Shown: positions 1 through 7,197, counted from the stretch's first letter. The stretch: 10,088 bases of DNA from Pedosphaera sp. (GCA_028293265.1 JAQGPB010000170.1:1-10088); one strand, 5' to 3'. Notes: a model not told the origin generated them from the letters alone. Program-made: numbers and translations.

Positions 1-534
1 CGCGCGATCAAAAAGGGCGCGGGTTTGCTGGACGAAAAAGTCACTTTCGAACTGGTAACGTACGAGGGTTTTGCCCCCGGAAAAGTCCCGGTAATCGTGG
101 AATGCCTGACCGACAACCGCAACCGCACCGCGCCGGAGATCCGCCAGTTGTTCAAGGCCGGCCAGATGGGCACGCCGGGCAGCGTCGGTTTCATGTTCGA
201 CCGCTGGGGCATTGTCGAGGCGAACCATGCGGACAAAGCGCAGGACGTCGAAGCCGCCGCCATCGAAGCCGGGGCCCAGGAGGTGCAGCCGCTTTCAGGC
301 GAGGATGTGCCCGAAGGCCATGTCGGCGCGCGGTTCCTCTGTCATCCCACGGATCTGGATGCCGTCGCCAAATTTCTGACCGCCGCCAAATGGACGGTTA
401 CCACCTCGGAAATGAGCTATCTGGCCAAGAATTACGTGGATTTGGCCGAACCGCAACGGAAGGAAGTATCTGATTTTCTGACCGCCCTCGATGAACACGA
501 TGATGTCCACCGCGTCTATGCCGCGCTGAAATAA
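1..534 (+). CDS. yebC: YebC/PmpR/TACO1-family protein, C-terminal part (5' end outside window)
   Basis: The reading frame is open from base 1 and ends at TAA 532-534, giving 177 codons. YebC proteins are usually about 240-250 residues, so some 65-75 N-terminal residues lie upstream of the window. The TTG at position 25 is therefore not the real start. Recognisable family blocks are AIKKG near the left edge, TYEGFAPGKVPVIVE, the hallmark LTDNRNRTAPEIR and the GTPGSVGFMFDRWG stretch. The C-terminal ferredoxin-like lobes follow. The family is cytoplasmic and was first described as transcriptional regulators (PmpR). Work on TACO1 and bacterial YebC now points to a role at the ribosome, helping translate difficult sequences such as proline stretches. 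Nothing in the window shows which role applies here. A perfect 8-bp GC hairpin begins 17 bases after the stop and may end the transcript. The family call is secure. Confidence 0.95.
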   Translation, partial: RAIKKGAGLLDEKVTFELVTYEGFAPGKVPVIVECLTDNRNRTAPEIRQLFKAGQMGTPGSVGFMFDRWGIVEANHADKAQDVEAAAIEAGAQEVQPLSGEDVPEGHVGARFLCHPTDLDAVAKFLTAAKWTVTTSEMSYLAKNYVDLAEPQRKEVSDFLTALDEHDDVHRVYAALK

Positions 535-551
535 GCACGGTCAACCAACGT

Positions 552-576
552 GTCCCGGGATCAAGCACCCCGGGAC
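552..576. terminator. GC-rich hairpin between two converging genes, possible bidirectional terminator
   Basis: GTCCCGGG at 552-559 is perfectly complementary to CCCGGGAC at 569-576, with a 9-base loop. It lies between the yebC stop (534) and the stop of the minus-strand small gene (600), where a shared terminator would be expected. Neither side is followed by a run of T, so it is not a canonical intrinsic terminator. It could also act only as a 3'-end stabiliser. The structure is seen directly; the function is inferred. Confidence 0.45.
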
Positions 577-599
577 TTCACCAAAAACAAATGGCATTC

Positions 600-836
600 T
601 CAGGCTTTGACCTTTTCCAAGCGGTCGTTTTTGACCAGTTTCGCCTGGTTGTTCTTCAGATAGTCCTGGACCATCTGGATTCGGCCCAAACTGGTGGGGA
701 CGCGCTTTTGATTCTGGAAAAGCCGGTAATGAGTCAGGGTTTTCCCAACCTCCATTATCTCGACATGGCCCTTTTCGGTCTTCCAAAGCTGGCCTTTGGC
801 CAGTGAAGGAGCTGTGGGTGACTTTTTTAACTTCAT
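600..836 (-). CDS. Small uncharacterised protein (78 aa)
   Basis: I do not recognise a named family. The frame runs from ATG (836-834) to TGA (602-600) and encodes a basic, soluble 78-residue protein with no signal peptide or membrane segment. A lysine-rich N-terminus (MKLKKSP) is followed by a compact region with alternating hydrophobic residues (QLWKTEKGHVEIMEVGKTL), then HYRLF, a KRVPTSLG turn, and a helix ending in a lysine-rich tail. This pattern suggests a small beta-sheet domain followed by a helix. The frame stays open a further 61 codons upstream, but that part (rich in R and P) reads like intergenic DNA, so I place the start at the internal ATG. No clear ribosome binding site precedes it. 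It converges with yebC and diverges from the SPW-repeat gene. The protein-like composition makes a real gene likely, but no function can be assigned. Confidence 0.65.
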   Translation of the reverse strand: MKLKKSPTAPSLAKGQLWKTEKGHVEIMEVGKTLTHYRLFQNQKRVPTSLGRIQMVQDYLKNNQAKLVKNDRLEKVKA

Positions 837-1000
837 AAATATGCAATCGTATCTGCGGCATCTTAACTCAGTTGCCCTATATAAGACAGCATTATTCTCG
901 GAATATTCAAATACCGGCTTTCCCCAGCGCGGATGGCGGTTTTCAGGGGGTGGGTCTATTCCCCGTTTGAATCGGGGTCGGCGCGGGCTGATTTTGGGGT

Positions 1001-1384
1001 ATGAAAACAATTTCAACATATGCTCATGGTGTTTGCGATTACATCGTGGGCATCGTCCTCATTCTCGCGCCGAACATCTTCAGCTTCTCGCGACTGGGCG
1101 GCGCACCGGTCACGGTGGCGCGCCTTATCGGCTTCCTTTTCATCGTTCAGGCGTTGTTCACCAACTACGAACTGGGCCTGTTCCGGGTGCTGCCCATGCG
1201 GATGCACCTGTTCGACGATTATGTGCTTTCGGCTTTGCTGGCGATTTCGCCGTGGCTGTTTGGCTTCTACACCCAGCCGAACAATGTATGGCTGCCTCAC
1301 TTGATCGTGGGCTGCGTCTTTTTCGTCATTACCGCAATGACGCGAACCTCGACGCGGGTTGTGCCGACCCAGACGGCACGTTGA
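1001..1384 (+). CDS. SPW-repeat-like small integral membrane protein
   Basis: This 127-residue protein is very hydrophobic, with about four predicted transmembrane helices (roughly residues 11-29, 36-54, 71-89 and 98-112) and no separate signal peptide. It is an internal duplication: residues 9-29 align with residues 69-89 without gaps, sharing His, Asp, Tyr, Pro and two Phe plus many conservative replacements. The second copy carries the classic SPW triplet (83-85) of the SPW-repeat family; the first has APN (23-25). Each copy is followed by another helix, giving a two-plus-two architecture. The molecular function of this family is unknown. The ATG follows GGGG too closely for a good ribosome binding site. 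A short hairpin (CCCCG 961-965 with CGGGG 973-977) lies in the leader. The gene converges on the POT transporter with an 11-bp gap and diverges from the small gene at 600-836. Confidence 0.8.
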   Translation: MKTISTYAHGVCDYIVGIVLILAPNIFSFSRLGGAPVTVARLIGFLFIVQALFTNYELGLFRVLPMRMHLFDDYVLSALLAISPWLFGFYTQPNNVWLPHLIVGCVFFVITAMTRTSTRVVPTQTAR

Positions 1385-1395
1385 AGCGAAACAAT

Positions 1396-2790
1396 TCAGT
1401 GCGCCGAAGCGGGCTGTTCGTCCGGGAGGACAGTCCGGCCCCGGTACCGCATGGCAATGGGTATGAACGCGATGGCAGCGAGGAACATCAGCCCGGCGAA
1501 GAACAGGTAATAACTGGCCCCGGCGAGCTTGGAGGTACCGTCGGGGTTTTGGATGAACAGGTTGACCGCCGCAGTGAAAAGGTTGCCCACGGAGACCGCC
1601 GCCAGAAAGAACGACATCATCATGCTCTTCATGGCCTTGGGCGCCTGCGTATAAGAGAATTCCAACCCGGTGATGGAGACAAGAATTTCCGCGCCCATCA
1701 AGAACGAATACGCGAGGAACTGCCAGCCGATGTTCGGCCGCAACCCGGCATTGATCTGCGTCTCAATCCAGGCCGGGACGAGAAACGAAACGGCGGCGAG
1801 GAAGAAGCCGATGGATATTTTCCGCAACGGAGTCAACGGAAAGACGCGGTTGATGAGCGGATAAACGACATAGGTGAAAAGCGGGATATAAAAGAGGATC
1901 AAAATGGGATTGACGGCCTGGATTTGCGCGGGCAACCAGGTGTGCCAGAAGATGCGGAGGTCCATTTTATCGGCTTGTTGGACCCAGGCGGAGCTGGATT
2001 GGTCATAGAGGGACCAGAAGACGGCGATGAAAAGAAAAATGACGATCAGACTGGCGATGGATTTCAGCCCTTGCCGGCTGAACGCTTCGCGACCAAATTC
2101 CGAACCGCTGGGTGGCACATGCACGAACTTTTTACGGCCGAACCAGAATATCCATGTCGCCAGAAGCATCAGCAAACCGGGAGTGCCAAAGGCGACGTGT
2201 GGTCCAAATTTGTCCAACAGTATCGGGATCATGAGCGCCGCGAAGGCTGCCCCAAAATTGACGGAAAAATAAAACCAACTGAACACTTTCGGCAACAAAT
2301 GCTGGTTCCGCGCGCCAAATTGATCACCCACATTCGACGATACACAGGGCTTGATTCCGCCCGACCCGATCGCAATCAAGCCGAGCCCTATCGCCAGACC
2401 AAGCCGGGTATCATTCAGCGCCAATGCCAGATGCCCAAGGCAATAGACGATCGAGAGGCTCAGGATAGTCAGGTATTTTCCCAGCCAAACATCGGCGATC
2501 ACCGCGCCCAGCAGGGGGAAAATGTAAGCCGACGCAACGAAAAGATGAAAATATTCCCGCGCCTGCGGAGGGTTCATTGGCGCAAGCTTGCCGTCCGCGC
2601 CCATCAAATATTGGGTCATGAACACGACCAAGATGGCGCGCATCCCGTAAAAGCTGAACCGTTCCGCGGCCTCGTTGCCGATGATGTAGGGGATGCCCGG
2701 CGGCATCCTGGTGGTCGGTACCGGCGTGGTCAGGTATTTGCCGGATGCAGGCGGGTTGGCTTTGGCCATTTCTTCATTTGTAACGCTCAC
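1396..2790 (-). CDS. POT/PTR2-family proton-dependent peptide transporter
   Basis: This 464-residue MFS-fold membrane protein belongs to the proton-coupled oligopeptide transporter (POT) family, which imports di- and tripeptides across the inner membrane. The proton-coupling motif ExxERF is intact (Glu40, Glu43, Arg44, with Tyr48). The MFS loop after TM2 is PLLGAVIADVWLGKY (92-106). The PTR2 signature GSGGIKPCV includes Lys147, followed by FYFSVNFG (173-180). The C-terminal half has FWSLYDQ (258-264), a membrane Glu at about 377 in GLEFSY, and the SYTQAPKAMKS block (379-389). These match the family's Lys/Glu salt-bridge partners. The start is assigned to GTG at 2790-2788; an ATG seven codons in (2769) is the alternative. 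Neither has a strong Shine-Dalgarno sequence. The gene diverges from aldolase across 87 bp and ends 11 bp from the SPW gene. Whether it prefers di- or tripeptides cannot be read from the sequence. Confidence 0.93.
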   Translation of the reverse strand: MSVTNEEMAKANPPASGKYLTTPVPTTRMPPGIPYIIGNEAAERFSFYGMRAILVVFMTQYLMGADGKLAPMNPPQAREYFHLFVASAYIFPLLGAVIADVWLGKYLTILSLSIVYCLGHLALALNDTRLGLAIGLGLIAIGSGGIKPCVSSNVGDQFGARNQHLLPKVFSWFYFSVNFGAAFAALMIPILLDKFGPHVAFGTPGLLMLLATWIFWFGRKKFVHVPPSGSEFGREAFSRQGLKSIASLIVIFLFIAVFWSLYDQSSSAWVQQADKMDLRIFWHTWLPAQIQAVNPILILFYIPLFTYVVYPLINRVFPLTPLRKISIGFFLAAVSFLVPAWIETQINAGLRPNIGWQFLAYSFLMGAEILVSITGLEFSYTQAPKAMKSMMMSFFLAAVSVGNLFTAAVNLFIQNPDGTSKLAGASYYLFFAGLMFLAAIAFIPIAMRYRGRTVLPDEQPASAH

Positions 2791-2877
2791 GCCCTATTGT
2801 GTTAACATGCCCTGATGATTTCGTCTATATTTGCATTAAGGCCGGTTTGTAATAAGTTTCCCGAATGAGGATGGATT

Positions 2878-3927
2878 ATGAACATTGACGAAATGGAATC
2901 AACGGCGCGCGCGCTCGTCGCCGAGGGCAAGGGCATCCTGGCGGCGGACGAGAGCCTGGGCACCATCGAGAAGCGCTTTCGGCCGATCAACCTGCCGTCC
3001 ACCGAGGAAAACCGGCGCGCCTATCGCGAACTGCTTTTCACCACGCCCAAACTCGGCCAATACATCAGCGGCGTGATTCTCTTCGATGAAACCATCCGCC
3101 AAAAAGCCCGTGACGGCACGCCCTTCCCCGAAGTGCTCCGCGGCCAGGGCATCATCCCCGGCATCAAGGTGGACAAGGGCGCCAAGCCGATGGCCGGATT
3201 TCCCGACGAAAAAGTCACCGAAGGTCTGGACGGCTTGCGCGCGCGCTTCAAGGAATATTACGAACTGGGTGCGCGTTTCAGCAAATGGCGCGCTGTCATC
3301 AGCATTGGGGAGAATATTCCGACGGATGCCTGCCTCGCGGCAAATGCCCAAGCTTTGGCCCGGTTTGCCGCTCTGAGCCAGGAGGCCAGCCTGGTCCCCA
3401 TCGTCGAGCCCGAAGTGCTCATGGACGGCGATCACACCATTGAGCGTTGCGAAGCCGTCACGCAGAAAACCCAGCACATCGTTTTCGACGCGCTGTTCGA
3501 CCAACGCATCATTCTCGAAGCGATGTTGCTCAAGCCAAACATGGTGGTGCCCGGCAACGACTGTCCCCGGCAAGTCAGTCCTGCCGAAGTAGCGGAGGCC
3601 ACCATGCATTGCCTGCGTCGCGGCGTGCCGGTGGCAGTGCCTGGAATTGTCTTTCTCTCCGGCGGCCAGAGCGAAGTTGAAGCCACTCAAAATCTAAATG
3701 CCATCAGCCAGCTCGGCCCGCATCCCTGGCATGTCAGTTTCTCCTTCGGGCGCGCACTTCAGGACGCCGCGTTGAAAACTTGGGCCGGCGATCCCAATAA
3801 TATCGTGGACGCTCAAAAGGCACTCCTGCGCCGCGCCAAGGCCAACAGCGCCGCACAAACCGGCAGTTACTCCGCCGAGTTCGAAACCGCGCCGGTTTCG
3901 TTGCGCCCCAGTCCTGTTCCAGTTTGA
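2878..3927 (+). CDS. Class I fructose-bisphosphate aldolase (eukaryote-type)
   Basis: This 349-residue enzyme is the Schiff-base aldolase of the animal/plant type. It interconverts fructose-1,6-bisphosphate with dihydroxyacetone phosphate and glyceraldehyde-3-phosphate in glycolysis and gluconeogenesis, and acts in the cytoplasm. Family blocks appear in order: GKGILAADES (17-26, active-site Asp24), PGIKVDKG (94-101, Lys97), SKWRAV (135-140, Lys136), PIVEPEVLMDGDH (174-186, Glu177 and Glu179) and LLKPNMVVPG. The last contains the Schiff-base Lys219. FLSGGQSE and PWHVSFSFGRALQ follow. Length is close to the usual 340-363. The C-terminus ends in a proline-rich tail without the terminal Tyr typical of animal enzymes. 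The start is supported by GAGG at 2867-2870, seven bases before ATG. It is followed after 48 bp by the OB-fold gene on the same strand. The bacterial symbol varies between species, so I leave it blank. Confidence 0.96.
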   Translation: MNIDEMESTARALVAEGKGILAADESLGTIEKRFRPINLPSTEENRRAYRELLFTTPKLGQYISGVILFDETIRQKARDGTPFPEVLRGQGIIPGIKVDKGAKPMAGFPDEKVTEGLDGLRARFKEYYELGARFSKWRAVISIGENIPTDACLAANAQALARFAALSQEASLVPIVEPEVLMDGDHTIERCEAVTQKTQHIVFDALFDQRIILEAMLLKPNMVVPGNDCPRQVSPAEVAEATMHCLRRGVPVAVPGIVFLSGGQSEVEATQNLNAISQLGPHPWHVSFSFGRALQDAALKTWAGDPNNIVDAQKALLRRAKANSAAQTGSYSAEFETAPVSLRPSPVPV

Positions 3928-3975
3928 CCCGGCGGCGGTTGGGACTTGTAAAAACGCCACGAGGCGATTAATCAA

Positions 3976-4491
3976 ATGGCAATTAGAAATAAAACTATGA
4001 CCAAACTCCGTTTACTTTCCATCACCCTTGCAGCCGTGACGGCATTGGCCATCAATTCCCCGGCCCAGGACAGCCCTGCCAAATCCACCAACGTGCCCGC
4101 GATCAAACCCACCAAAAAGCAGGCAGACTTTGCTTCAACGACCGCGCAGTTCGGAAAAATTGCGAAGACGAACGAAGTATATCAATCCGCGCTGGATGCC
4201 CATGCGCTCGCGGACGCGCTCAAGCTCACCGGCAAAGAAGGCGCCTTCAAGGGAACTGTCGTTCGGATTTTTGAACCGCGCAATCTGGCCATCCTGAATT
4301 TCGACGCCAACTACCGCACCGCCATGACGGCGGTCGTCCACGGGCCGAACTTCGCCGACTTCCCCGTGCTTACAAATTTGATTGGCAAAGACGTGGTCAT
4401 CACCGGCACGTTCACCGATTATCAAGGTCGCGCGCAAATGGTCCTGACCAACGCCGCGCAGGTGAAGGTGGTTGAAGCAGAAACCAAGTAA
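3976..4491 (+). CDS. Secreted protein with probable OB-fold domain
   Basis: I cannot name this 171-residue protein. It begins with a classical Sec signal peptide: basic TKLR (9-12), hydrophobic LLSITLAAVTALAI (13-26), then a probable cleavage after SPA (28-30). A flexible Lys/Pro/Thr-rich linker follows to about residue 45. The rest looks like a beta-barrel OB fold: GTVVRIFEP, LAILNFDANY, AMTAVVHG, a helix-like FPVLTNLIGKD, VVITGTFTDYQGRAQMVL, and a final QVKVVE strand. The order 'K/G-x-V ... L-I-G-K-x-V-x-I-T-G ... Y-x-G' is what I expect of periplasmic or extracellular OB-fold proteins of unknown role; this fold assignment is inference. ATG 3976 is used because GAGG at 3961-3964 precedes it, although the spacing is long. 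ATG 3997 is an alternative that gives a tidier signal peptide. It may be co-transcribed with the aldolase gene and it converges on the permease with a 9-bp gap. Confidence 0.75.
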   Translation: MAIRNKTMTKLRLLSITLAAVTALAINSPAQDSPAKSTNVPAIKPTKKQADFASTTAQFGKIAKTNEVYQSALDAHALADALKLTGKEGAFKGTVVRIFEPRNLAILNFDANYRTAMTAVVHGPNFADFPVLTNLIGKDVVITGTFTDYQGRAQMVLTNAAQVKVVEAETK

Positions 4492-4500
4492 TAACAACCT

Positions 4501-6027
4501 TCACTCCAGTTTGCTTACCAGTCTGGCCCGCATCCGATAAAACCAATAAATCGGCGTGCCAATCAACACCAAGGCCATCCCAAATGCAGAGTTGATAATC
4601 GCGGGTTTTCCCGCGGCAACCGCCGCCTGATAACCGACGACGTCGTTGTAAATGCTGAACACCAGATAAACGCCGGCGAAGATGACAAAAATCCACGGTA
4701 CGTACGGGTAACCCGGAACGCGATACGGACGGGGAGTGTCAGGTTGATCACGGCGCAGGACGAACACGCCATAAGCGCCGGCCGCATAAAAGACCCAGCT
4801 CACAAAAATCAAAGTGTCAGTGAGCGTATCAAACGTCCCGCTAAAGAGCAGCAGCACGCTCCAGATACCTTGCACGATCAATGACGCCGCCGGAGTGTGA
4901 AAAACCGGATGCGCCGCGCCAAGAAATTTTGGAAAAACATTCCGCCGCGACATCGAAAAATAAACCCGCGCGCTCGCAAGAATGGTGGCGTTGGCCGTGC
5001 CGAAGGTCGAAATCATCACCGCGGCGGCAATCCAGCGTCCCCCGCCCTTGAAACATTTTTCCGCCACATCCGCCGCGACCAGCTTCGAGTGCGCCATCAC
5101 ATCAATCGGCAGCACGTACGCATAGGCCACGTTGATCAGCATGTAAATGGCGATCACGATCAGCATGCCGATGCCCAGCCCGAGCGGAATATTGCGCTGC
5201 GGTTCCTTCACTTCACCGGCGATATACGTGATTTTGTTCCAACCATCATAAGCCCAGAACGCCCCCTGCATCGCCGCGACCACCGCCAGGAACATTTTAA
5301 ATCCAGTGGGATGAATCAACGTGCTCGAAGTCGAGAGGTTCGAGAACGTCCCGCCCGTCGGCAGCAAGAACGCCCCGAGAAACAACAGCGCCATCGCCGC
5401 AACTTTGGCAATGGTAAAAACATTTTGCACCACGCCGCCAAGTTTAACCCCGACGTAATTCACCGCCGTCAACCCGACTACCAGAACGGCGGCCACACCT
5501 TTCGTCCCGATCTCCGCCAACGGCGCGACGTCGCCGATGAATGGAAAGTGAATGGAAAACGCCGCCACCGAAGCGCTGAATTCCGGCAGCTTCACGAATT
5601 GCGACGCATACTCCGCAAACACATATGCAACTGCGGCAATTGAACCTGTTTGAATAACCGCAAAAACCGCCCAACCATACAGGTACGCAAAGAACGGCCC
5701 GAACATCCGCTCGAAATAAATATATTGCCCGCCCGTCTCTGGAATGATGCTCGCGACCTCGGCATTCGTGAGCGCGCCAAACAGCGTGATGACGCCCGCC
5801 AAAAGCCAAACACCCAAAAGAATTTCCGGAGAACCCACCTGCCCCGCCATGACCCCCGCCTTGCGAAAAATCCCCGACCCAATCACCCCGCCTACCACCA
5901 TCATGATCGTGGTGAACAACCCAAGCGCCGACAACAGGCCGACGTTGCTGGAAGGAGGAACCGTCTGTTTGCCGGGGACGCTCGCGGTTGGCAGCTCGGA
6001 TTTCAACCGCGAAAGAGTAGCGGCCAC
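4501..6027 (-). CDS. APC-superfamily amino-acid permease (LAT/SteT-like)
   Basis: This 508-residue inner-membrane protein has about twelve hydrophobic segments and belongs to the amino acid-polyamine-organocation superfamily. The diagnostic TM1 motif GGVIGSGIF is at 46-54; its broken-helix GSG normally binds the substrate's amino and carboxyl groups. Next come ALTNAEVASIIPETGGQYIYFERMFGP (TM2-TM3 region), AFWAYDGWNKITYIAGEVKEPQRNIP (TM6 and the following loop) and the C-terminal RPYRVPGYP stretch. All are typical of LAT-type exchangers and SteT-like transporters. The real substrate cannot be read from sequence, although neutral amino acids are common in this group. The start is GTG at 6027-6025, with no upstream ATG in frame and no clear ribosome binding site. 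The 45-residue cytoplasmic N-terminus is Pro/Ser-rich. The gene diverges from the glycosylasparaginase and may share a promoter region with it. Confidence 0.92.
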   Translation of the reverse strand: MAATLSRLKSELPTASVPGKQTVPPSSNVGLLSALGLFTTIMMVVGGVIGSGIFRKAGVMAGQVGSPEILLGVWLLAGVITLFGALTNAEVASIIPETGGQYIYFERMFGPFFAYLYGWAVFAVIQTGSIAAVAYVFAEYASQFVKLPEFSASVAAFSIHFPFIGDVAPLAEIGTKGVAAVLVVGLTAVNYVGVKLGGVVQNVFTIAKVAAMALLFLGAFLLPTGGTFSNLSTSSTLIHPTGFKMFLAVVAAMQGAFWAYDGWNKITYIAGEVKEPQRNIPLGLGIGMLIVIAIYMLINVAYAYVLPIDVMAHSKLVAADVAEKCFKGGGRWIAAAVMISTFGTANATILASARVYFSMSRRNVFPKFLGAAHPVFHTPAASLIVQGIWSVLLLFSGTFDTLTDTLIFVSWVFYAAGAYGVFVLRRDQPDTPRPYRVPGYPYVPWIFVIFAGVYLVFSIYNDVVGYQAAVAAGKPAIINSAFGMALVLIGTPIYWFYRMRARLVSKLE

Positions 6028-6077
6028 GTAGGAATGACTTCAAGTTTTAAGGTTTAAACTTCCGAATGCGGAGCGCG

Positions 6078-6104
6078 CTTATAATCAATACTGTAAAGGG
6101 ACAA
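6078..6104. promoter_or_regulatory. Possible bidirectional promoter with symmetric -10 (permease / glycosylasparaginase)
   Basis: The palindrome TTATAA (6079-6084) yields TATAAT on the plus strand (6080-6085, a perfect -10) and TATAAG on the minus strand (6083-6078, five of six). On the minus strand TTGTCC (6104-6099, four of six) sits 15 bases upstream, a short but tolerable spacing. On the plus strand no good -35 box is visible. Its location between two divergent genes is right for both. The sequence match is seen; promoter activity is inferred. Confidence 0.35.
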
Positions 6105-6160
6105 TTCTTTCGTTACTCTTTACTTCTCGCTGCGCATTCCCCATTCTGCCTGCCAACAAT

Positions 6161-7165
6161 ATGACCATGTCCAGACGACGATTCGTTCGCGGAACTGCTG
6201 CCGGTCTCCTCGGTGCCGCAACCCTGTCCAACGCACGTGCCGCCGGCCCCGCCCCCAAGCCCGGCGCGCGCCCCTTGATCGTTTCCACCTGGCCGTTCGG
6301 CAAGTTGTCGAACGAAGAGGCGCTGAAAGTGTTGCTCCAGGGCGGCTCGCTTTTGGATGCCATCGAGCAGGGAATCGGCCTGGCCGAATCCACCTCGCCC
6401 AATCAATCGGTCGGGCTGGGCGGCAAACCCAACGCCGCCGGTGTGGTGCAGTTGGACGCCTGCATGATGTTCGGCCCCGGCCACAAGGCGGGCAGCGTCG
6501 CCGGTCTCGAAGGCATCCGGCATCCCATCTCCGTCGCGCGCCGCGTGATGGAGAAAACCAGCCACGTGATGCTGGTGGGCGAAGGCGCGCGGATGTTCGC
6601 GCTGGCCGAGGGCCTCGAATCAATCCCGGTGGACTCGCGCGAAGCGTATGAAAAATGGCGGCTTGAGCGCGTTGCGGCGCAAGCCAAACCTTCCGCACAA
6701 AGATCGGGCACGCACGACACCATCGCTCTGCTGGTCTTGGGAACCGACGGCACCATCGCCGGCGGCTGTTCGACCAGCGGCCTCGCGGGCAAAATGCCCG
6801 GACGCGTCGGCGATTCTCCCATCATTGGTAGCGGGTTGTATGTGGACAACGAAGTGGGCGCGGCGGGTGCTACCGGCGTCGGCGAGAATGTGATGCGTTA
6901 CTGCGCCAGCTTCCGCATCGTGGAATATATGCGCGAAGGATATTCGCCGAAGGACGCCTGCCTGGAAACCATCCGTCAAATCGTCCGCGTTGATCCTAAA
7001 CGGATGGCCGACCTGAGCATCAATTTTATCGCCTTGGACAAGCACGGACGATTCGGCGCGGCGGGCACCGATCTTAATTTCCAATATTCCGTGACCACGC
7101 AGCAGGACAGTCGCGTCCTGCCCAATCCCGCCATCAGCAAACTAAAATTGGACGCCAAAAAATAG
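6161..7165 (+). CDS. N4-(beta-N-acetylglucosaminyl)-L-asparaginase (glycosylasparaginase), Tat-exported
   Basis: This 334-residue protein is an Ntn-hydrolase of the asparaginase-2 family. The family makes a precursor that cleaves itself into alpha and beta chains; the new N-terminal Thr hydrolyses the bond between GlcNAc and asparagine in glycoasparagines. The HDTI cleavage site is at 185-188, making Thr187 the nucleophile. GRVGDSPIIGSG (214-225) holds the substrate-binding Arg215 and Asp218. DNEVGAAGATGVGE and RYCASFRIVEYM follow, matching the Flavobacterium enzyme closely. STWPFG (42-47) supplies the active-site Trp. The N-terminus is a twin-arginine signal, SRRRFV (4-9), then a hydrophobic stretch and ARAA (25-28), so it probably folds in the cytoplasm and is exported to the periplasm. 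ATG 6161 is used; ATG 6167 is equally possible, and neither has a Shine-Dalgarno sequence. CutC follows after 32 bp. A plain asparaginase or isoaspartyl-peptidase activity is less likely given the Trp and the GRVGDSP block. Confidence 0.93.
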   Translation: MTMSRRRFVRGTAAGLLGAATLSNARAAGPAPKPGARPLIVSTWPFGKLSNEEALKVLLQGGSLLDAIEQGIGLAESTSPNQSVGLGGKPNAAGVVQLDACMMFGPGHKAGSVAGLEGIRHPISVARRVMEKTSHVMLVGEGARMFALAEGLESIPVDSREAYEKWRLERVAAQAKPSAQRSGTHDTIALLVLGTDGTIAGGCSTSGLAGKMPGRVGDSPIIGSGLYVDNEVGAAGATGVGENVMRYCASFRIVEYMREGYSPKDACLETIRQIVRVDPKRMADLSINFIALDKHGRFGAAGTDLNFQYSVTTQQDSRVLPNPAISKLKLDAKK

Positions 7166-7197
7166 CGCGCCGGCCGTAAACCTCCGCGCTTTCAACC

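Noticed and set aside
872..895. TTGCCC and TATAAG between the small gene and the SPW gene as a promoter
   Set aside because: TTGCCC (872-877) and TATAAG (880-885) are only two bases apart, so they cannot work as -35 and -10 boxes, and no other pair at 16-18 bp stands out.
837..1019. Upstream extension of the 78-residue small protein, to ATG 1019
   Set aside because: The added 61 residues look like translated intergenic DNA and would overlap the start of the SPW gene.
796..2805. A 669-codon open frame on the plus strand across the POT transporter gene
   Set aside because: It overlaps the well-supported SPW and transporter genes. Its translation is charged, low in hydrophobic order and without motifs, as expected for the antisense of a GC-rich gene.
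2831..2855. TTGCAT and TAATAA upstream of aldolase as a promoter
   Set aside because: The spacing is only 13 bases, too short for a sigma-70 promoter, and no better pair is visible in this 87-bp gap.
2899..3690. A 263-codon minus-strand frame opposite the aldolase gene
   Set aside because: It is antisense to a gene with all catalytic residues in place; its His/Gly/Ala/Arg-rich translation matches no family.
4897..5643. A 248-codon plus-strand frame inside the permease gene
   Set aside because: Its Arg/His-rich translation without structure arises from the antisense of hydrophobic membrane codons.
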